Assembly (NCBI RefSeq): GCF_022690765.1
Contig: NZ_JALCZA010000002.1
Location: forward strand, 1-64,000
DNA length: 64,000 nt
Direction: 5' to 3'
Source: Anaeromyxobacter oryzisoli
Lineage (GTDB): Bacteria > Myxococcota > Myxococcia > Myxococcales > Anaeromyxobacteraceae
Shown: positions 1 to 10,087 of the stretch, in pieces
Layout of the letters: each line of letters begins with the position of its first letter
Numbering within the stretch: position 1 is the first letter of the stretch
The notes under the pieces: generated by a model
The model's database searches: none
Seen by the model: only the letters and a program-made list of their open reading frames with translations
What the model was told of the DNA's origin: nothing
Translations under genes and position numbers: made by a program

Positions 1-1
1 A

Positions 2-628
2 GCCCCGGCCCCGGCGCCCGCGCCGGCCCCGGCCCCCGTCGCCGAGGCACCGAAGCCGCCGCCCGCGCCGGCGCCCGCGAAGGCCGAGCCGCCGCCCGCC
101 ACCGCGCGTCACGAGGCGACCAAGGGCAAGAAGGAGAAGGAGCCGCCCGCCTCGCGCAAGGAGAAGGAGCCCGCCCGTGCCGCGCAGGCGCCTGCCCCCG
201 CGCCGCAGCCGGCCGCGCGCCCCGCGTCGAAGAAGGACTCGCTCCTCGACTTCGACGGCGGTGGGGACGCCGCGCTGGACGAGGCGCTCGGCGGCAGCGG
301 CCGGAAGGTCTACGTGCCGCCCGCGCCCGGCGGCGGCGGTGTCCCGCAGCGGCTCACCGACGCGCAGGTGAACGAGACGATCCTCGGCCGGGTGTCCGCG
401 CTCCAGCGCTGCGTGCAGGAGCAGAAGAAGCGCGATCCCGCGGCCACCGGGGTCGTGAAGATGCGCTGGTCGATCGCGCCGGACGGAGGCGTGCAGGGGG
501 TCTCGTGCGCGACGCCCCAGTACGCGTCGAGCCCAGTCGCGCAGTGCCTCACCGGGGTGCTGCGCGGGATGCGGTTCCCGCGCTCGGTGAGCGGCCGTCC
601 CGACGTGACGTTCCCGATCAAGTTCTGA
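2..628 (+). CDS. AgmX/PglI C-terminal domain protein, 5'-truncated by window edge
   Basis: The reading frame is open from the first bases of the window, so the start lies outside. What remains is a long Pro/Ala/Lys/Glu-rich linker (about 105 residues with runs of AP and KEKEP), followed by a compact domain of about 85 residues. That domain has paired cysteines (LQRCVQEQKK, GVSCATP, AQCLTGVL) and ends PDVTFPIKF. This TonB-like architecture is characteristic of the AgmX/PglI C-terminal domain found in myxobacterial envelope and gliding-related proteins. The linker probably spans the periplasm. The exact role is unknown: AgmX/PglI membership is family recognition, and any link to motility is inference. 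A GTCACC-rich intergenic repeat follows the stop. Confidence 0.7.
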   Translation, partial: APAPAPAPAPAPVAEAPKPPPAPAPAKAEPPPATARHEATKGKKEKEPPASRKEKEPARAAQAPAPAPQPAARPASKKDSLLDFDGGGDAALDEALGGSGRKVYVPPAPGGGGVPQRLTDAQVNETILGRVSALQRCVQEQKKRDPAATGVVKMRWSIAPDGGVQGVSCATPQYASSPVAQCLTGVLRGMRFPRSVSGRPDVTFPIKF

Positions 629-708
629 ACGGGCGGTGTCGATCAGGGACGGCGCGGCGAAGCCCGCGCCGTCCCGCGTAGCCCGGGGTGGCGCCCTCCG
701 TCCATCCC

Positions 709-764
709 GTCACCGTCACCGTCACCGTCACCGTCACCGTGCCCGTGACCGTGACCGTCACCGT
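709..764. repeat. GTCACC hexamer tandem repeat
   Basis: Five perfect consecutive copies of GTCACC (709-738) pass into degenerate copies in both orientations (GTGACC, GTCACC) to 764. The rest of the 629-1114 intergenic stretch is the same low-complexity family (GGGCCACGGG, GGGTCACGG) plus GC-rich sequence, with no convincing gene. Related sequence recurs near 4260-4450 and 11180-11260. Confidence 0.85.
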
Positions 765-1114
765 TCCCCGTGTCCGCCTCCCGTGGCCCGTTGCCCATGA
801 CCCGATGGCGTCGGATCACGGGAGCGGGCCACGGGCCACGGGATCCGGTTCACGGGTCACGGTAGAGGCCGGTGACGGTGACGCGCACGGATCACGGGGG
901 AATCGCGCGCCGCGTCGTGCGGAGTGGACCGCAGTTCAAGCCGTCACGCAGGGTGGAGGGACCCCGCCGCAGGCGGGGGGAGGGGCGCAGCCCCTCCGCG
1001 CGGGGACCGCGAGCGGAACCCCCGCGAAGCGGGGGCGCGAGCGGTCACGGGCCCCGCGCAGCAGGAGTGGGGCCCCGACGAGCTGTGCTCGGCGGGGCGA
1101 GGGCGCAGCCCTCG

Positions 1115-1426
1115 TTACAATAAATCGATCTCGACCACCCGCGCGCCGCCGTCGATGACGTAGTAGACGCGGGCGCGCTGCCCGGCGGCGACCTTCGCGA
1201 CCGGGCCGAGCGGCTTGCCGTCCGCCCCGAACACCTGCACGTCCACCCCGGCCCGGTAGAGCACCGTCCCGGCGGGCGTGGTCATGCGCAGCTCGGACCG
1301 CTGCGGTTCCACCGAGAGGACGGTGCCGGTGTCGCACTTCGTGGCCTCGGTCGGCGTGGCGAGGCGGGGCGCGGGGTACGGCAGCGCGCCGAGGAGGAGC
1401 GCGGCGAGCGGGGCGAGGGGGCTCAT
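1115..1426 (-). CDS. small exported hypothetical protein
   Basis: A 103-residue protein begins MSPLAPLAALLLGALPYPAP, which looks like a short signal peptide, although the basic n-region is weak. The mature part (about residues 25-103) is a compact beta-rich stretch: TGTVLSVEPQRSELRMTTPA, then RVYYVIDGGARVVEIDLL at the C-terminus. It resembles a small OB- or SH3-like periplasmic domain, but I recognise no named family. The stop is a TAA at 1115-1117. It is convergent with the upstream plus-strand gene and divergent from the TIGR04552-like gene. No function is assigned. Confidence 0.55.
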   Translation of the reverse strand: MSPLAPLAALLLGALPYPAPRLATPTEATKCDTGTVLSVEPQRSELRMTTPAGTVLYRAGVDVQVFGADGKPLGPVAKVAAGQRARVYYVIDGGARVVEIDLL

Positions 1427-1583
1427 GGGGCGAGGTTACAGGGGACCGGGCGGCCGGGTCGAGAGGGGCCGCTCCGCCGGGCCGTCACGGCGGTTCGCTT
1501 GACCGCGCCGGCGCCCGCTGCCATGTTCCCCCTTGCGCCGCCGGTTCCCGGCGGGCGCTCCTCCACCGCCCGAGGCCCTTCGT

Positions 1584-2696
1584 TTGACGATCGAGCTCAA
1601 GCGCGCGCCTGGTCCGTCCTCCTCGTACCGCCCGCTGGAGCAGATGGGCACCGCGGAGCTCGAGGAGCTGCGCCTCCTGTTGCGTGGCGGCTCGGTCGTG
1701 GACTGGAAGCGGCTCGACTTCAAGGAGCCCGCCGAGGTGGACGCGTTCCTCCGCCTCAACCTGTTCGATCTGGACGACCCGCGCGACGAGCGGCGGCTCC
1801 GCGCCATCCTCGGCCAGGCCGTGGACTACCTCCGGACGGCGTTCGGCTACCGCGTCGCGGCGCCCGTCGCGGAGCCGGAGGACCTCCGCACGCCGTTCCT
1901 CCTGGCGTCGGGCGCCGTCGAGCCGCGGAAGTACCGCCGGATCGCGTGCGTGGTCCTCAAGGTGATGCACGTCATCCACCACCTCGAGGCGCGGGAGCTG
2001 CTCTTCCGGACCCCCATCCGCGAGGCCGACCTGGCCGATCGCGTGAACCGGCGGGTCATGGCGGAGGCGGCCCGGCTCCGGGCGGAGGGGATGCCCGTCG
2101 TCGAGTTCGCGGGGAGCGTGAAGAGCCGCCCGTCCCTGGTGACGAAGCTCCTCGCCAAGAAGGAATCCGTCGCCGCGCAGGTGTTCGACCGGGTCCGGTA
2201 CCGGATCGTGACCGAGACGACCGACCAGATCGCCCCGGTGGTCCACCACCTCGCGCGCCACCTGTTCCCGTTCAACTACGCGGTCCCGAACCAGACGCAG
2301 AACAACCTGGTGCCGTTCGGGGAGCTCCTCGCCCGTCACCCGGACGGCGCCGCCCTCGCCGCGCAGCTCCAGCTCCCGCCCGACCTCGAGCGCAAGGACC
2401 CGGCCGCGCCGCGGAACGAGTTCAGCGGCAAGGGGTACCGGACCCTCAACTTCGTGGTGGATCTGCCGGTCCGGATCGACGACCTGCTGCGGCCCGTCGG
2501 CTCGACCGCGGACGATCTCGGGCGCGTGGTCTTCTCCCTCGTCGAGTTCCAGGTCGTCGATCGCGCGACCGCGCGCGTCAACGAGGCGGGCGACTCCTCG
2601 CACGAGCGCTACAAGCGGCGTCAGCTCAAGCGCGTGCTGCGCCGGCTCTCGCGCGGGCTGGTGGTCCCGAAGCGACGGAAGCGAGGTGGATCGTGA
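1584..2696 (+). CDS. TIGR04552-like family protein (RelA/SpoT-like fold suspected)
   Basis: A protein of about 370 residues, highly charged, with the conserved-looking stretches VAAQVFDRVRYRIVTET, LFPFNYAVPNQTQNNL and FSGKGYRTLNFVVDLPVRID. It matches my recollection of the TIGR04552 family, a myxobacterial lineage-specific family of unknown function. The DRVRYRIV and GYRTLNFVV segments recall RelA/SpoT nucleotidyltransferase strands, but that is only an inference. The start is uncertain: TTG at 1533, TTG at 1584 (chosen, giving LTIELKRAPG) or ATG at 1644. The stop overlaps the GTG start of the next small gene, so the two are translationally coupled. Confidence 0.7.
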   Translation: MTIELKRAPGPSSSYRPLEQMGTAELEELRLLLRGGSVVDWKRLDFKEPAEVDAFLRLNLFDLDDPRDERRLRAILGQAVDYLRTAFGYRVAAPVAEPEDLRTPFLLASGAVEPRKYRRIACVVLKVMHVIHHLEARELLFRTPIREADLADRVNRRVMAEAARLRAEGMPVVEFAGSVKSRPSLVTKLLAKKESVAAQVFDRVRYRIVTETTDQIAPVVHHLARHLFPFNYAVPNQTQNNLVPFGELLARHPDGAALAAQLQLPPDLERKDPAAPRNEFSGKGYRTLNFVVDLPVRIDDLLRPVGSTADDLGRVVFSLVEFQVVDRATARVNEAGDSSHERYKRRQLKRVLRRLSRGLVVPKRRKRGGS

Positions 2697-2878
2697 AGGA
2701 GCCGACGAAGGAGAGCCCGATCGATCGCGGCGAGGTCCTCGTGCCGGGGGTGTGCCAGGTCTGCGGGGCGGAGGGGCCGACCATCGAGGTCCCGGGCGCC
2801 GAGCCGCCGAACGCGTTCTGCCCGGCGTGCGCCATCGAGTACGGCGAGAACGCGGTCGAGGACGAGGGGGAGGAGTGA
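2693..2878 (+). CDS. small zinc-ribbon protein
   Basis: A 61-residue protein starts at GTG 2693, which overlaps the TGA of the upstream gene (GTGA) and is preceded by a purine-rich GAGGTGG. It contains two CxxC knuckles (CQVCGAEG and CPACAIEYG) about 24 residues apart, the signature of a single zinc ribbon, and an acidic tail (ENAVEDEGEE). The overlap with the TIGR04552-like gene suggests joint expression and possibly a shared complex. It is not a catalytic family I recognise; a structural or adaptor role is plausible. Confidence 0.65.
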   Translation: MKEPTKESPIDRGEVLVPGVCQVCGAEGPTIEVPGAEPPNAFCPACAIEYGENAVEDEGEE

Positions 2879-3038
2879 GGACGGGCGCCGGGCCTCGGGC
2901 CCGGGTTCGCCCTTCGACTCCGCGCCGCGGAAGAACGCGGCGCTACGCTCAGGGCGAGCGGGGGTGGTGTTCCGCCGGCGTAGAGGGTGATCCCGCCAGC
3001 GCGCCACGCTCGGGGCGAGCGGGATCCCCCGTGCCGCG

Positions 3039-4223
3039 TCACCCGGCGGCGGCGGCGTAGCTCACGCTGTCGGTCCCGTCGGTCCACTGCGCGTAGTGCA
3101 GGACCCGCGCGCGGGCGCCGCTCGCCTTCATCGCCGCGTAGATGGGGGCGATCCCGCAGAGGCGTCGCCGGTCGTCGTCGAGCACGGCGTCGCGGTGGAA
3201 CCCCTCCGGATCGCCGGCCGCGAGGAACGAGAGCGTGCGCCGGTCCTGCGCCGCGAGGGCGGCGAGCTCCGCCGGCGTGGGCGCGCGGGCGTCGCCGTAC
3301 ATCGGCCCGACGTGGGCGAGGTCCGCGCCCGCGACGTAGCAGACCCGGCGCCCCGCGAGGGCGCGGGCGAGCGCGGCGAGGAAGGGCGCGGTCGCCGCGG
3401 CGGGATCCAAGAGGTGCGAGATCGACGAGCAGAGCACCGGGAGCGCGGCGAACGGCCGGCGGAGGACGTGCGCGAGCACGACGAGCTGCAGCTCCACCGA
3501 GTGCTCGTCCCGGTGGTGCAGCTCGTCCGCGAGGAGCGCGTCCTCGCCGAGGTCGGCGACGAGCGCGTCCACCACCGCGCGATCGGTCCGGACCGGGCCG
3601 AGCGGCGTCCCGTAGTCGAGGCGCGTCAGCGTGAACAGGCTCGCCGGGGACGCGTGCGCCGTGCCGAACACGACGAAGAGGTCCGCGTCGGCCTCGGCGA
3701 GGGCGCGGTAGGCGTGGGCGTAGCCCACGGCGCCCCGGCGGTAGTCGATGTGGGGGGCGACGAGGAGCGTCGGGGCCCGCACGCGCGGGACGCCGTCGGC
3801 GTGCGCGAGCCAGCCGTCGAGCGCGGCGCGGAGCGCGGCCGGGTCGCTCGGGTAGACGCCCCCGGCGCAGGAGGGGGCCCGGGCCGCCGCCCTGCGGTAC
3901 TTGGCCAGGGCGCGGGCGCGGAGCCCGTCGTGGACCGGCCCCTCGAGGAAGCCTGCTCGCGCGAGGGCGTCGGCGAGCTCGGCGACCTCCGCCCCGGTGA
4001 CCTCCAGCCCCTCGGCCCGCGCTCGCGCCGCGATCTCGTCGGGGGTGCGGCGTCCGTCGAAATGGGCCGCGAGCCACCAGGCGGCCGGGGAGAGCGCGAC
4101 CGCATCCACATCCGGGACGACGCCGCTCGGGTCGTGCAGCGCGACGGCCTCGGAGCCGTCCTCCACCGTGACGCTGCGCGGCTCGACCGGGATCAGGAGC
4201 GGAAGGGTGAGGCTGCCGGGCAC
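3039..4223 (-). CDS. AmmeMemoRadiSam system protein B (Memo family)
   Basis: A 394-residue protein with an N-terminal helical segment (AWWLAAHFDGRRTPDEIAARA) and a C-terminal Memo domain. The domain shows CAGGVYPSDPAALRAALDGW, PHIDYRRGAVGYAHAYRAL, VVFGTAHAS, HHRDEHSVELQLVVLAHVL and AGADLAHVGPMYGD. These carry the His/Asp/Cys positions of the Memo fold, related to extradiol dioxygenases. The family occurs with AMMECR1 and radical SAM partners; neither partner is in this window, so it is solitary here. Substrate and role are unknown. GTG 4223 was chosen because upstream codons are encoded by the intergenic GTCACGG repeat and look non-coding. Confidence 0.8.
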   Translation of the reverse strand: MPGSLTLPLLIPVEPRSVTVEDGSEAVALHDPSGVVPDVDAVALSPAAWWLAAHFDGRRTPDEIAARARAEGLEVTGAEVAELADALARAGFLEGPVHDGLRARALAKYRRAAARAPSCAGGVYPSDPAALRAALDGWLAHADGVPRVRAPTLLVAPHIDYRRGAVGYAHAYRALAEADADLFVVFGTAHASPASLFTLTRLDYGTPLGPVRTDRAVVDALVADLGEDALLADELHHRDEHSVELQLVVLAHVLRRPFAALPVLCSSISHLLDPAAATAPFLAALARALAGRRVCYVAGADLAHVGPMYGDARAPTPAELAALAAQDRRTLSFLAAGDPEGFHRDAVLDDDRRRLCGIAPIYAAMKASGARARVLHYAQWTDGTDSVSYAAAAG

Positions 4224-4412
4224 GGAGGGAGGGTAAGCGCGGGAGGGGGACGGTGCAGCAGCCACCGAGACCCTGTGGTCGTGCCCGTCACCGTGGGCCG
4301 AGTCCTGTGGCCCGTGGCCCGTGTATCCGCAGGGGCGGAGAGCGCGGCGAGTCACGGGCACGGTTCAGGGGCCACGGGAACCGGGAACCGGGTCGCGGGC
4401 ACGGGGCCCGGG

Positions 4413-4448
4413 GACGGTCACGGTCACGGGGACGGTCACGGTCACGGA
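4413..4448. repeat. duplicated 18-bp GACGGTCACGG repeat
   Basis: Two adjacent copies (4413-4430 and 4431-4448) of GACGGTCACGGTCACGGG differ at the last base. They sit between the Memo-family start and the ffh stop. The surrounding 4224-4484 interval holds only related GGGTCACGGG/GGCCCGTGGCC low-complexity sequence and no gene. Confidence 0.8.
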
Positions 4449-4484
4449 AGACGGGGCCCTACCTCCGGCGCGCGGAGCGGCCGG

Positions 4485-6134
<1,650 letters not shown>

Positions 6135-6191
6135 GTCGGAAGGATCCTTTTCCGCCCTCGGCGGGCCTGAACCCGCGCTTATAACACGGCC

Positions 6192-6653
6192 ATGACGTCG
6201 TTTCCGCCCATGGACACGGGCCCCCGGTTCTTCACGGTCGAGGAGGCGAACGGGCTGGTGTCCAGCCTCGAGGTCGAGTTCGGCCGGGTGGCGCGCGCCC
6301 GGGCGGCGCTCGGCCCGCTCGTCGAGGCGGTGGGCGGCGCCGAGGCGGCCGTCGCGCTGCTGCCCGAGGACCGCGCGCCGCCGCCGGGGCTGGCGCGCGA
6401 GACGGCGCGGCTGCGGGAGCTCGCCGGCGAGATCACCGGCGCCATCGAGCGCGTGAACGGCCTCGGCTGCCTGGTGAAGGACGTGGACCTGGGGCTGGTG
6501 GACTTCTACGCGACGCTGGACGGGGAGACGGTGCTCCTGTGCTGGCAGTTCGGCGAGCCGGCGGTGACGCACTGGCACGGGGTCGAGGAGGGGTTCGCGG
6601 GGCGCCGGCCGATCGAGGGCGTGGCCGTGCGCCCGCCTCCCTTCCCGAGCTGA
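6192..6653 (+). CDS. DUF2203 family protein
   Basis: A 153-residue protein begins with the family hallmark RFFTVEEANGLVSSLEVEFGRV. It continues with a helical coiled segment (LARETARLRELAGEITGAIERVNGLGCLVKDVDLGLVDFYA) and ends with a short beta segment VLLCWQFGEPAVTHWHGVEEGFAGRRPI. These are the conserved motifs of DUF2203, a small cytoplasmic family of unknown function. It is divergent from ffh across 57 bp that must hold both promoters. Confidence 0.85.
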   Translation: MTSFPPMDTGPRFFTVEEANGLVSSLEVEFGRVARARAALGPLVEAVGGAEAAVALLPEDRAPPPGLARETARLRELAGEITGAIERVNGLGCLVKDVDLGLVDFYATLDGETVLLCWQFGEPAVTHWHGVEEGFAGRRPIEGVAVRPPPFPS

Positions 6654-6679
6654 CGGGGGCGGGCCGCCCGGGGTCGCGC

Positions 6680-7303
6680 GTGCCGTTCGCCTACTACCAG
6701 CGCCTCTCCCGCCGCGCGCAGGCCGTCTACCGCCGGAGCGACGCCATCACCTCGGTCGCCGTCCCGGGCGTCGCGGCGCTCCACCCCCACGTCGCCGCGC
6801 TCCGCGCCGCGCTCGACGCCGGCGACGGCGCGGCCATCGCCCGGGCGTCGTTCGCGATCTGCGCCGGCGTGTGCCGGGCGCTCGGCGCCGCGCCGCCGCG
6901 CCTCGAGATCCACGCGGTGCGCCCGCGCGGCGCGACGCACGAGCTCCACGGGCTGTACGCGCCGGCGGTGGACGGGCCGCCCGTGATCCGCGTCTGGATG
7001 CGGACCGCCCGGCACGCGCGCGTGGTGGCGTTCCGCACGTTCCTCCGCACGCTGCTCCACGAGGTGCTCCACCACCTCGACCTCGAGGTGCTCGGGCTCG
7101 AGGCGTCCTTCCACACCGAGGGCTTCTTCAAGCGCGAGTCGAGCCTCTTCCACCAGCTCGTCCCCGAGGCGACGCGGGAGGCCGGCGATCCCGGATCCAC
7201 GCGCGGCGCCGCCGGCCCCCCTCGAACGCGCGACCTTCGAGGCACGCGGCGCGCCGCGCCGGCGACGGCTATTGGCTCTGTTGGCTCCGGGAAGGAGGTC
7301 GCC
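6680..7303 (+). CDS. metalloprotease-like hypothetical protein, no own stop codon
   Basis: About 208 codons from GTG 6680 (VPFAYYQRLSRRAQAVYRRS). A central segment reads FRTFLRTLLHEVLHHLDLEV, with an HExxH motif and a following Asp that could bind zinc, then FHTEGFFKRESSLFHQLV. I have seen this combination in uncharacterised delta-proteobacterial proteins that look like minimal zinc peptidases; no substrate is known. After the conserved FHQLV the tail becomes Pro/Arg-rich and there is no stop: the frame continues into the next gene at 7304. A frameshift, a lost stop or a genuine fusion are all possible. The following gene has its own strong ribosome binding site. Confidence 0.6.
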
Positions 7304-8200
7304 ATGCCGAAGCCCATCACCGTCGCGGTCGCGGGTGGCACGGGGACGCAGGGGGGCGCGGTCGCACGCCTGCTCCTCCAGCGAGGCCACGCCGTGCGCG
7401 CCCTCACCCGGCGGCCGGGCTCGGCGGCCGCCGCGGAGCTCCGCGCGCTCGGCGCGGACGTGCGCCAGGCCGACCTCGACGACGTCGAGGCGGTGCGGCG
7501 AGCCCTCGCGGGCGCCGACGCCTTCTTCGCGATGGCGACCCCCTACGAGGCCGGGGTGGACGCCGAGATCCGCCAGGGCCGCCGCGCGGCGGACGCCGCC
7601 CGGGAGGCGGGGGTGAAGCACCTCGTCTACTCCTCGGTCGCGAGCGCGGACCAGGAGACCGGCATCCCGCACTTCGACAGCAAGGCCGAGATCGAGGCGC
7701 ACGTCCGCGAGCTCGGCGTCCCGTACACCATCGTCGGCCCCGTCTTCTTCATGGAGAACTTGATCGGCCCGTGGTTCGTCGCGGAGCTGCGCGCCGGCAC
7801 GCTCGCCCTGCCGCTGCCTCCGAGCCGGCCGCTCCAGATGATCGCCGTCGAGGACATCGCGCGGTTCGTCGGCGTCGTCCTCGAGCGTCCGGACGAGTTC
7901 CGCGACCGGCGCGTCGACATCGCCTCGGACAGCCTCACCGGGCCCGAGATGGCGAGGATCCTCGCGGAGGTCAGCGGGCGCGACGTCGACTTCGTCCAGG
8001 CCTCGCTCGACCCCGTGCGCCGGCGGAGCACCGATCTCGCGCGCATGTGGGAGTGGTTCGACCAGGTCGGCTACGGCGTGGACGTCGAGCGGCTCGTCCG
8101 CACGTACCCCGAGGTCGGCTGGCACGACTTCCGGCACTGGGCGCGCGAGCAGGACTGGAGCATCCTGGACGTCGCCGGGCCCGAGCAGCCGACCGCGTGA
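7304..8200 (+). CDS. NmrA/HSCARG-type NAD(P)-binding protein
   Basis: A 298-residue Rossmann-fold protein starts at ATG 7304, nine bases after a strong GGAAGGAGG. The N-terminus ITVAVAGGTGTQGGAVARLL is the NmrA variant of the dinucleotide-binding loop. HLVYSSVASADQ replaces the YxxxK catalytic motif of classical reductases, as usual for NmrA/HSCARG redox sensors. The C-terminal half (IAVEDIARFVGVVLERPDEF, LTGPEMARILAEVSGRDVDF) is the usual substrate-lobe region. It probably senses NADP(H) state or acts as a quinone-type reductase. It is in frame with the upstream metalloprotease-like ORF. Confidence 0.85.
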   Translation: MPKPITVAVAGGTGTQGGAVARLLLQRGHAVRALTRRPGSAAAAELRALGADVRQADLDDVEAVRRALAGADAFFAMATPYEAGVDAEIRQGRRAADAAREAGVKHLVYSSVASADQETGIPHFDSKAEIEAHVRELGVPYTIVGPVFFMENLIGPWFVAELRAGTLALPLPPSRPLQMIAVEDIARFVGVVLERPDEFRDRRVDIASDSLTGPEMARILAEVSGRDVDFVQASLDPVRRRSTDLARMWEWFDQVGYGVDVERLVRTYPEVGWHDFRHWAREQDWSILDVAGPEQPTA

Positions 8201-8245
8201 CGGCCCGGGGCGCGCCCACCTGGGCGCGACGCTCCCCGGGAGAGT

Positions 8246-8329
8246 AGGGCCGCTCGGACTCGAACCGAGACGCCGGTCGCCCGGCGGAGGATTTTAAGTC
8301 CCCTGCGTCTGCCGTTTCGCCACGGCCCC
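8246..8329 (-). tRNA. tRNA-Leu (anticodon UAA)
   Basis: On the minus strand an 84-nt type II cloverleaf begins GGGGCCGTGGCGAAACGGC. The anticodon loop ACTTAAAATC contains TAA, there is a long variable arm, and the T arm reads GGTTCGAGTCC. The acceptor stem GGGGCCG/CGGCCCT closes with one G-U pair. CCA is not encoded. The class II variable arm and UAA anticodon identify leucine. Confidence 0.93.
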
Positions 8330-8388
8330 GTGGCGCGCAGTGTAACGCGGGCCGGCGCCTCGCGGGCCGGGTGCTTATCGTCGGGCGC

Positions 8389-9345
8389 ATGGACCCGACG
8401 GCGAGCGGCGAGACCGGGGCGGAGCCGAGGCGGACCGAGGTGCAGGCGGCGGGGGCGGAGGCGCGCTGGCCGCCTCTCCCGCTGGCGGGCTGGCGGGACA
8501 CCTGCGACACGCTCCACCTCTGGACGCAGGTGGTGGGGAAGGTCCGGCTCGCCCTCACCCCGCTCGAGAACCATTGGTGGAACGTCCCGCTCTACCTCAC
8601 CGCCCGCGGCCTCACCACCTCGCCCATGCCGGTCGGCGACGACGTGCTGGAGATCGCCTTCGACTTCGTGGAGCACGCGCTGCGCCTCGACCTGAGCGAC
8701 GGCCGCGAACGGCGCGTCCCGCTCCGCCCCATGACGGTCGCCGCGTTCCACCGCGAGCTGATGGCGGCCCTCGACGAGCTCGGCTGCCCGGTCCGGATCG
8801 ACTCCAAGCCGTGCGAGATCCCGGAGGCCGACAAGATCCGCTTCGAGCAGGACACGGTTCACGCGGCGTACGACGCCGGCGCCGTGCACCGCTTCTGGCG
8901 CATCCTGCTCGCCACGCGCGCCGTCCTCCAGGTGTTCCGCGGCGGCTTCGTCGGCAAGGCGAGCCCGATCCAGTTCTACTGGGGGAGCTTCGACCTCGCG
9001 CTCACCTTCTTCTCCGGCCGGCGCGCGCCGCCGCGGCCGAACGCCGGCCCCATCACGCGCGAGGCGTACTCGCACGAGGTGGCGAGCTTCGGGTGGTGGC
9101 CCGGCACCGGGGACCAGGACGCGGCGTTCTACGCGTACGCGGCCCCCGAGCCGGCCGGCTTCGCGAACGGGACCGTGAGCCCCGCCGCCGCGCGATACGA
9201 CCCGCGGTTCCACGAGTACCTCCTCGACTACGAGGCCGTGCGCACCGGCGGGCAGCCGGACGACGACCTCCTGGCGTTCTTCGCGAGCACCTACGCCCGC
9301 GCGGCGACGCTCGGGAAGTGGGATCGGGCGGCGCTCGAGCGGTGA
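8389..9345 (+). CDS. DUF5996 family protein
   Basis: A 318-residue cytoplasmic protein carries the DUF5996 signatures: WRDTCDTLHLWTQVVGKVRL, PLENHWWNVPLYLTARGLTT, FRGGFVGKASPIQFYWGSFDLAL and HEVASFGWWPGTGD near the C-terminus. Numerous Trp and His residues are conserved in this widespread family, whose biochemical role is unknown. ATG 8389 is preferred over GTG 8371 because the six extra residues look unrelated. It is convergent with the response regulator, with only two bases between their stops. Confidence 0.85.
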   Translation: MDPTASGETGAEPRRTEVQAAGAEARWPPLPLAGWRDTCDTLHLWTQVVGKVRLALTPLENHWWNVPLYLTARGLTTSPMPVGDDVLEIAFDFVEHALRLDLSDGRERRVPLRPMTVAAFHRELMAALDELGCPVRIDSKPCEIPEADKIRFEQDTVHAAYDAGAVHRFWRILLATRAVLQVFRGGFVGKASPIQFYWGSFDLALTFFSGRRAPPRPNAGPITREAYSHEVASFGWWPGTGDQDAAFYAYAAPEPAGFANGTVSPAAARYDPRFHEYLLDYEAVRTGGQPDDDLLAFFASTYARAATLGKWDRAALER

Positions 9346-9347
9346 CG

Positions 9348-9764
9348 TCACCGCCGAGGGCGCGCGACCCGGGCGAGGGTCTCGAGCAGCCGCGCCGGTC
9401 GGCACGGCTTGGTGAGCGCCGCCGCCGCGGGCACGTCAGCGAGCACGTCGAGGGGCCACGACGAGAGGAGCACGACCGGGATCCCCGCGAGGGCTGGGTC
9501 CTCGAGCTGCACCTGGCGGAGCTCCCGGCCGGACAGGATCGGCAGCACGAGGTCGAGGAGGATCACGTCGGGGGCGGGCTCGCCCGAGCGGAGGAGGTGC
9601 AGCGCCTCGAGCCCGTCCCTCGCCTCCACGACGTCGAGGTGCTCGAGCCGCAGCAGGTCGGAGAGCGCGCCGCGGAGGTCGCGGTCGTCCTCCACCAGCA
9701 GTACCCGGATCGGCCGCTCGTCCGAGCCGATCGCCGGATCGCCATACGTGGAATCGGACGCCAC
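9348..9764 (-). CDS. single-domain response regulator
   Basis: A 138-residue protein consisting of one receiver domain. It shows the acidic pair in VLLVEDDRDLR, the phospho-acceptor Asp in VILLDLVLP, a Ser in VVLLSSW and the conserved Lys in ALTKPCRPARLLE. There is no output domain, so it should act as a phosphorelay intermediate or by protein-protein contact. No cognate kinase is in the window. The N-terminal 17 residues (MASDSTYGDPAIGSDER) are a non-conserved leader and the true start may be slightly downstream. Confidence 0.88.
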   Translation of the reverse strand: MASDSTYGDPAIGSDERPIRVLLVEDDRDLRGALSDLLRLEHLDVVEARDGLEALHLLRSGEPAPDVILLDLVLPILSGRELRQVQLEDPALAGIPVVLLSSWPLDVLADVPAAAALTKPCRPARLLETLARVARPRR

Positions 9765-10087
9765 GGCCAGCGCCCCTCTCGGTAGGGCGCCGCTCCCGGC
9801 GCCCGCTCCGCCCCGCGCCGACGCGCGGGTGCGGACTCTGGCACTGCAAGATCGGGTCCGCGCTGCCGCCGCGAACTTCGGACGGTTGCGGGCCCGGCAC
9901 GGTGACCCAGGGTTCGTGGCGAACGGTCACGCGATTTTCCTGACCGAGAGTAATTCGCTCTCCCGGTCACGCCGGCGCTTCGCGCGTCAGGGGCGGCGCG
10001 TCGCCGCGGCGAGGCGTCCGCGAGCCGGACCGGCGCCGCCCGGAAGGTCCGCCGCGCGACCTCCGCCTGCACGACCTCCAGGCTCGT
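9765..10087. other. intergenic stretch without a gene
   Basis: This 323-bp interval upstream of the response regulator shows no coding sequence I can support. It contains a GC-rich 8-bp stem-loop (9785-9792 with 9797-9804) that could be a transcript-end hairpin or attenuator. The lower-GC part at about 9930-9965 may hold the promoter of the response regulator. Confidence 0.4.
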
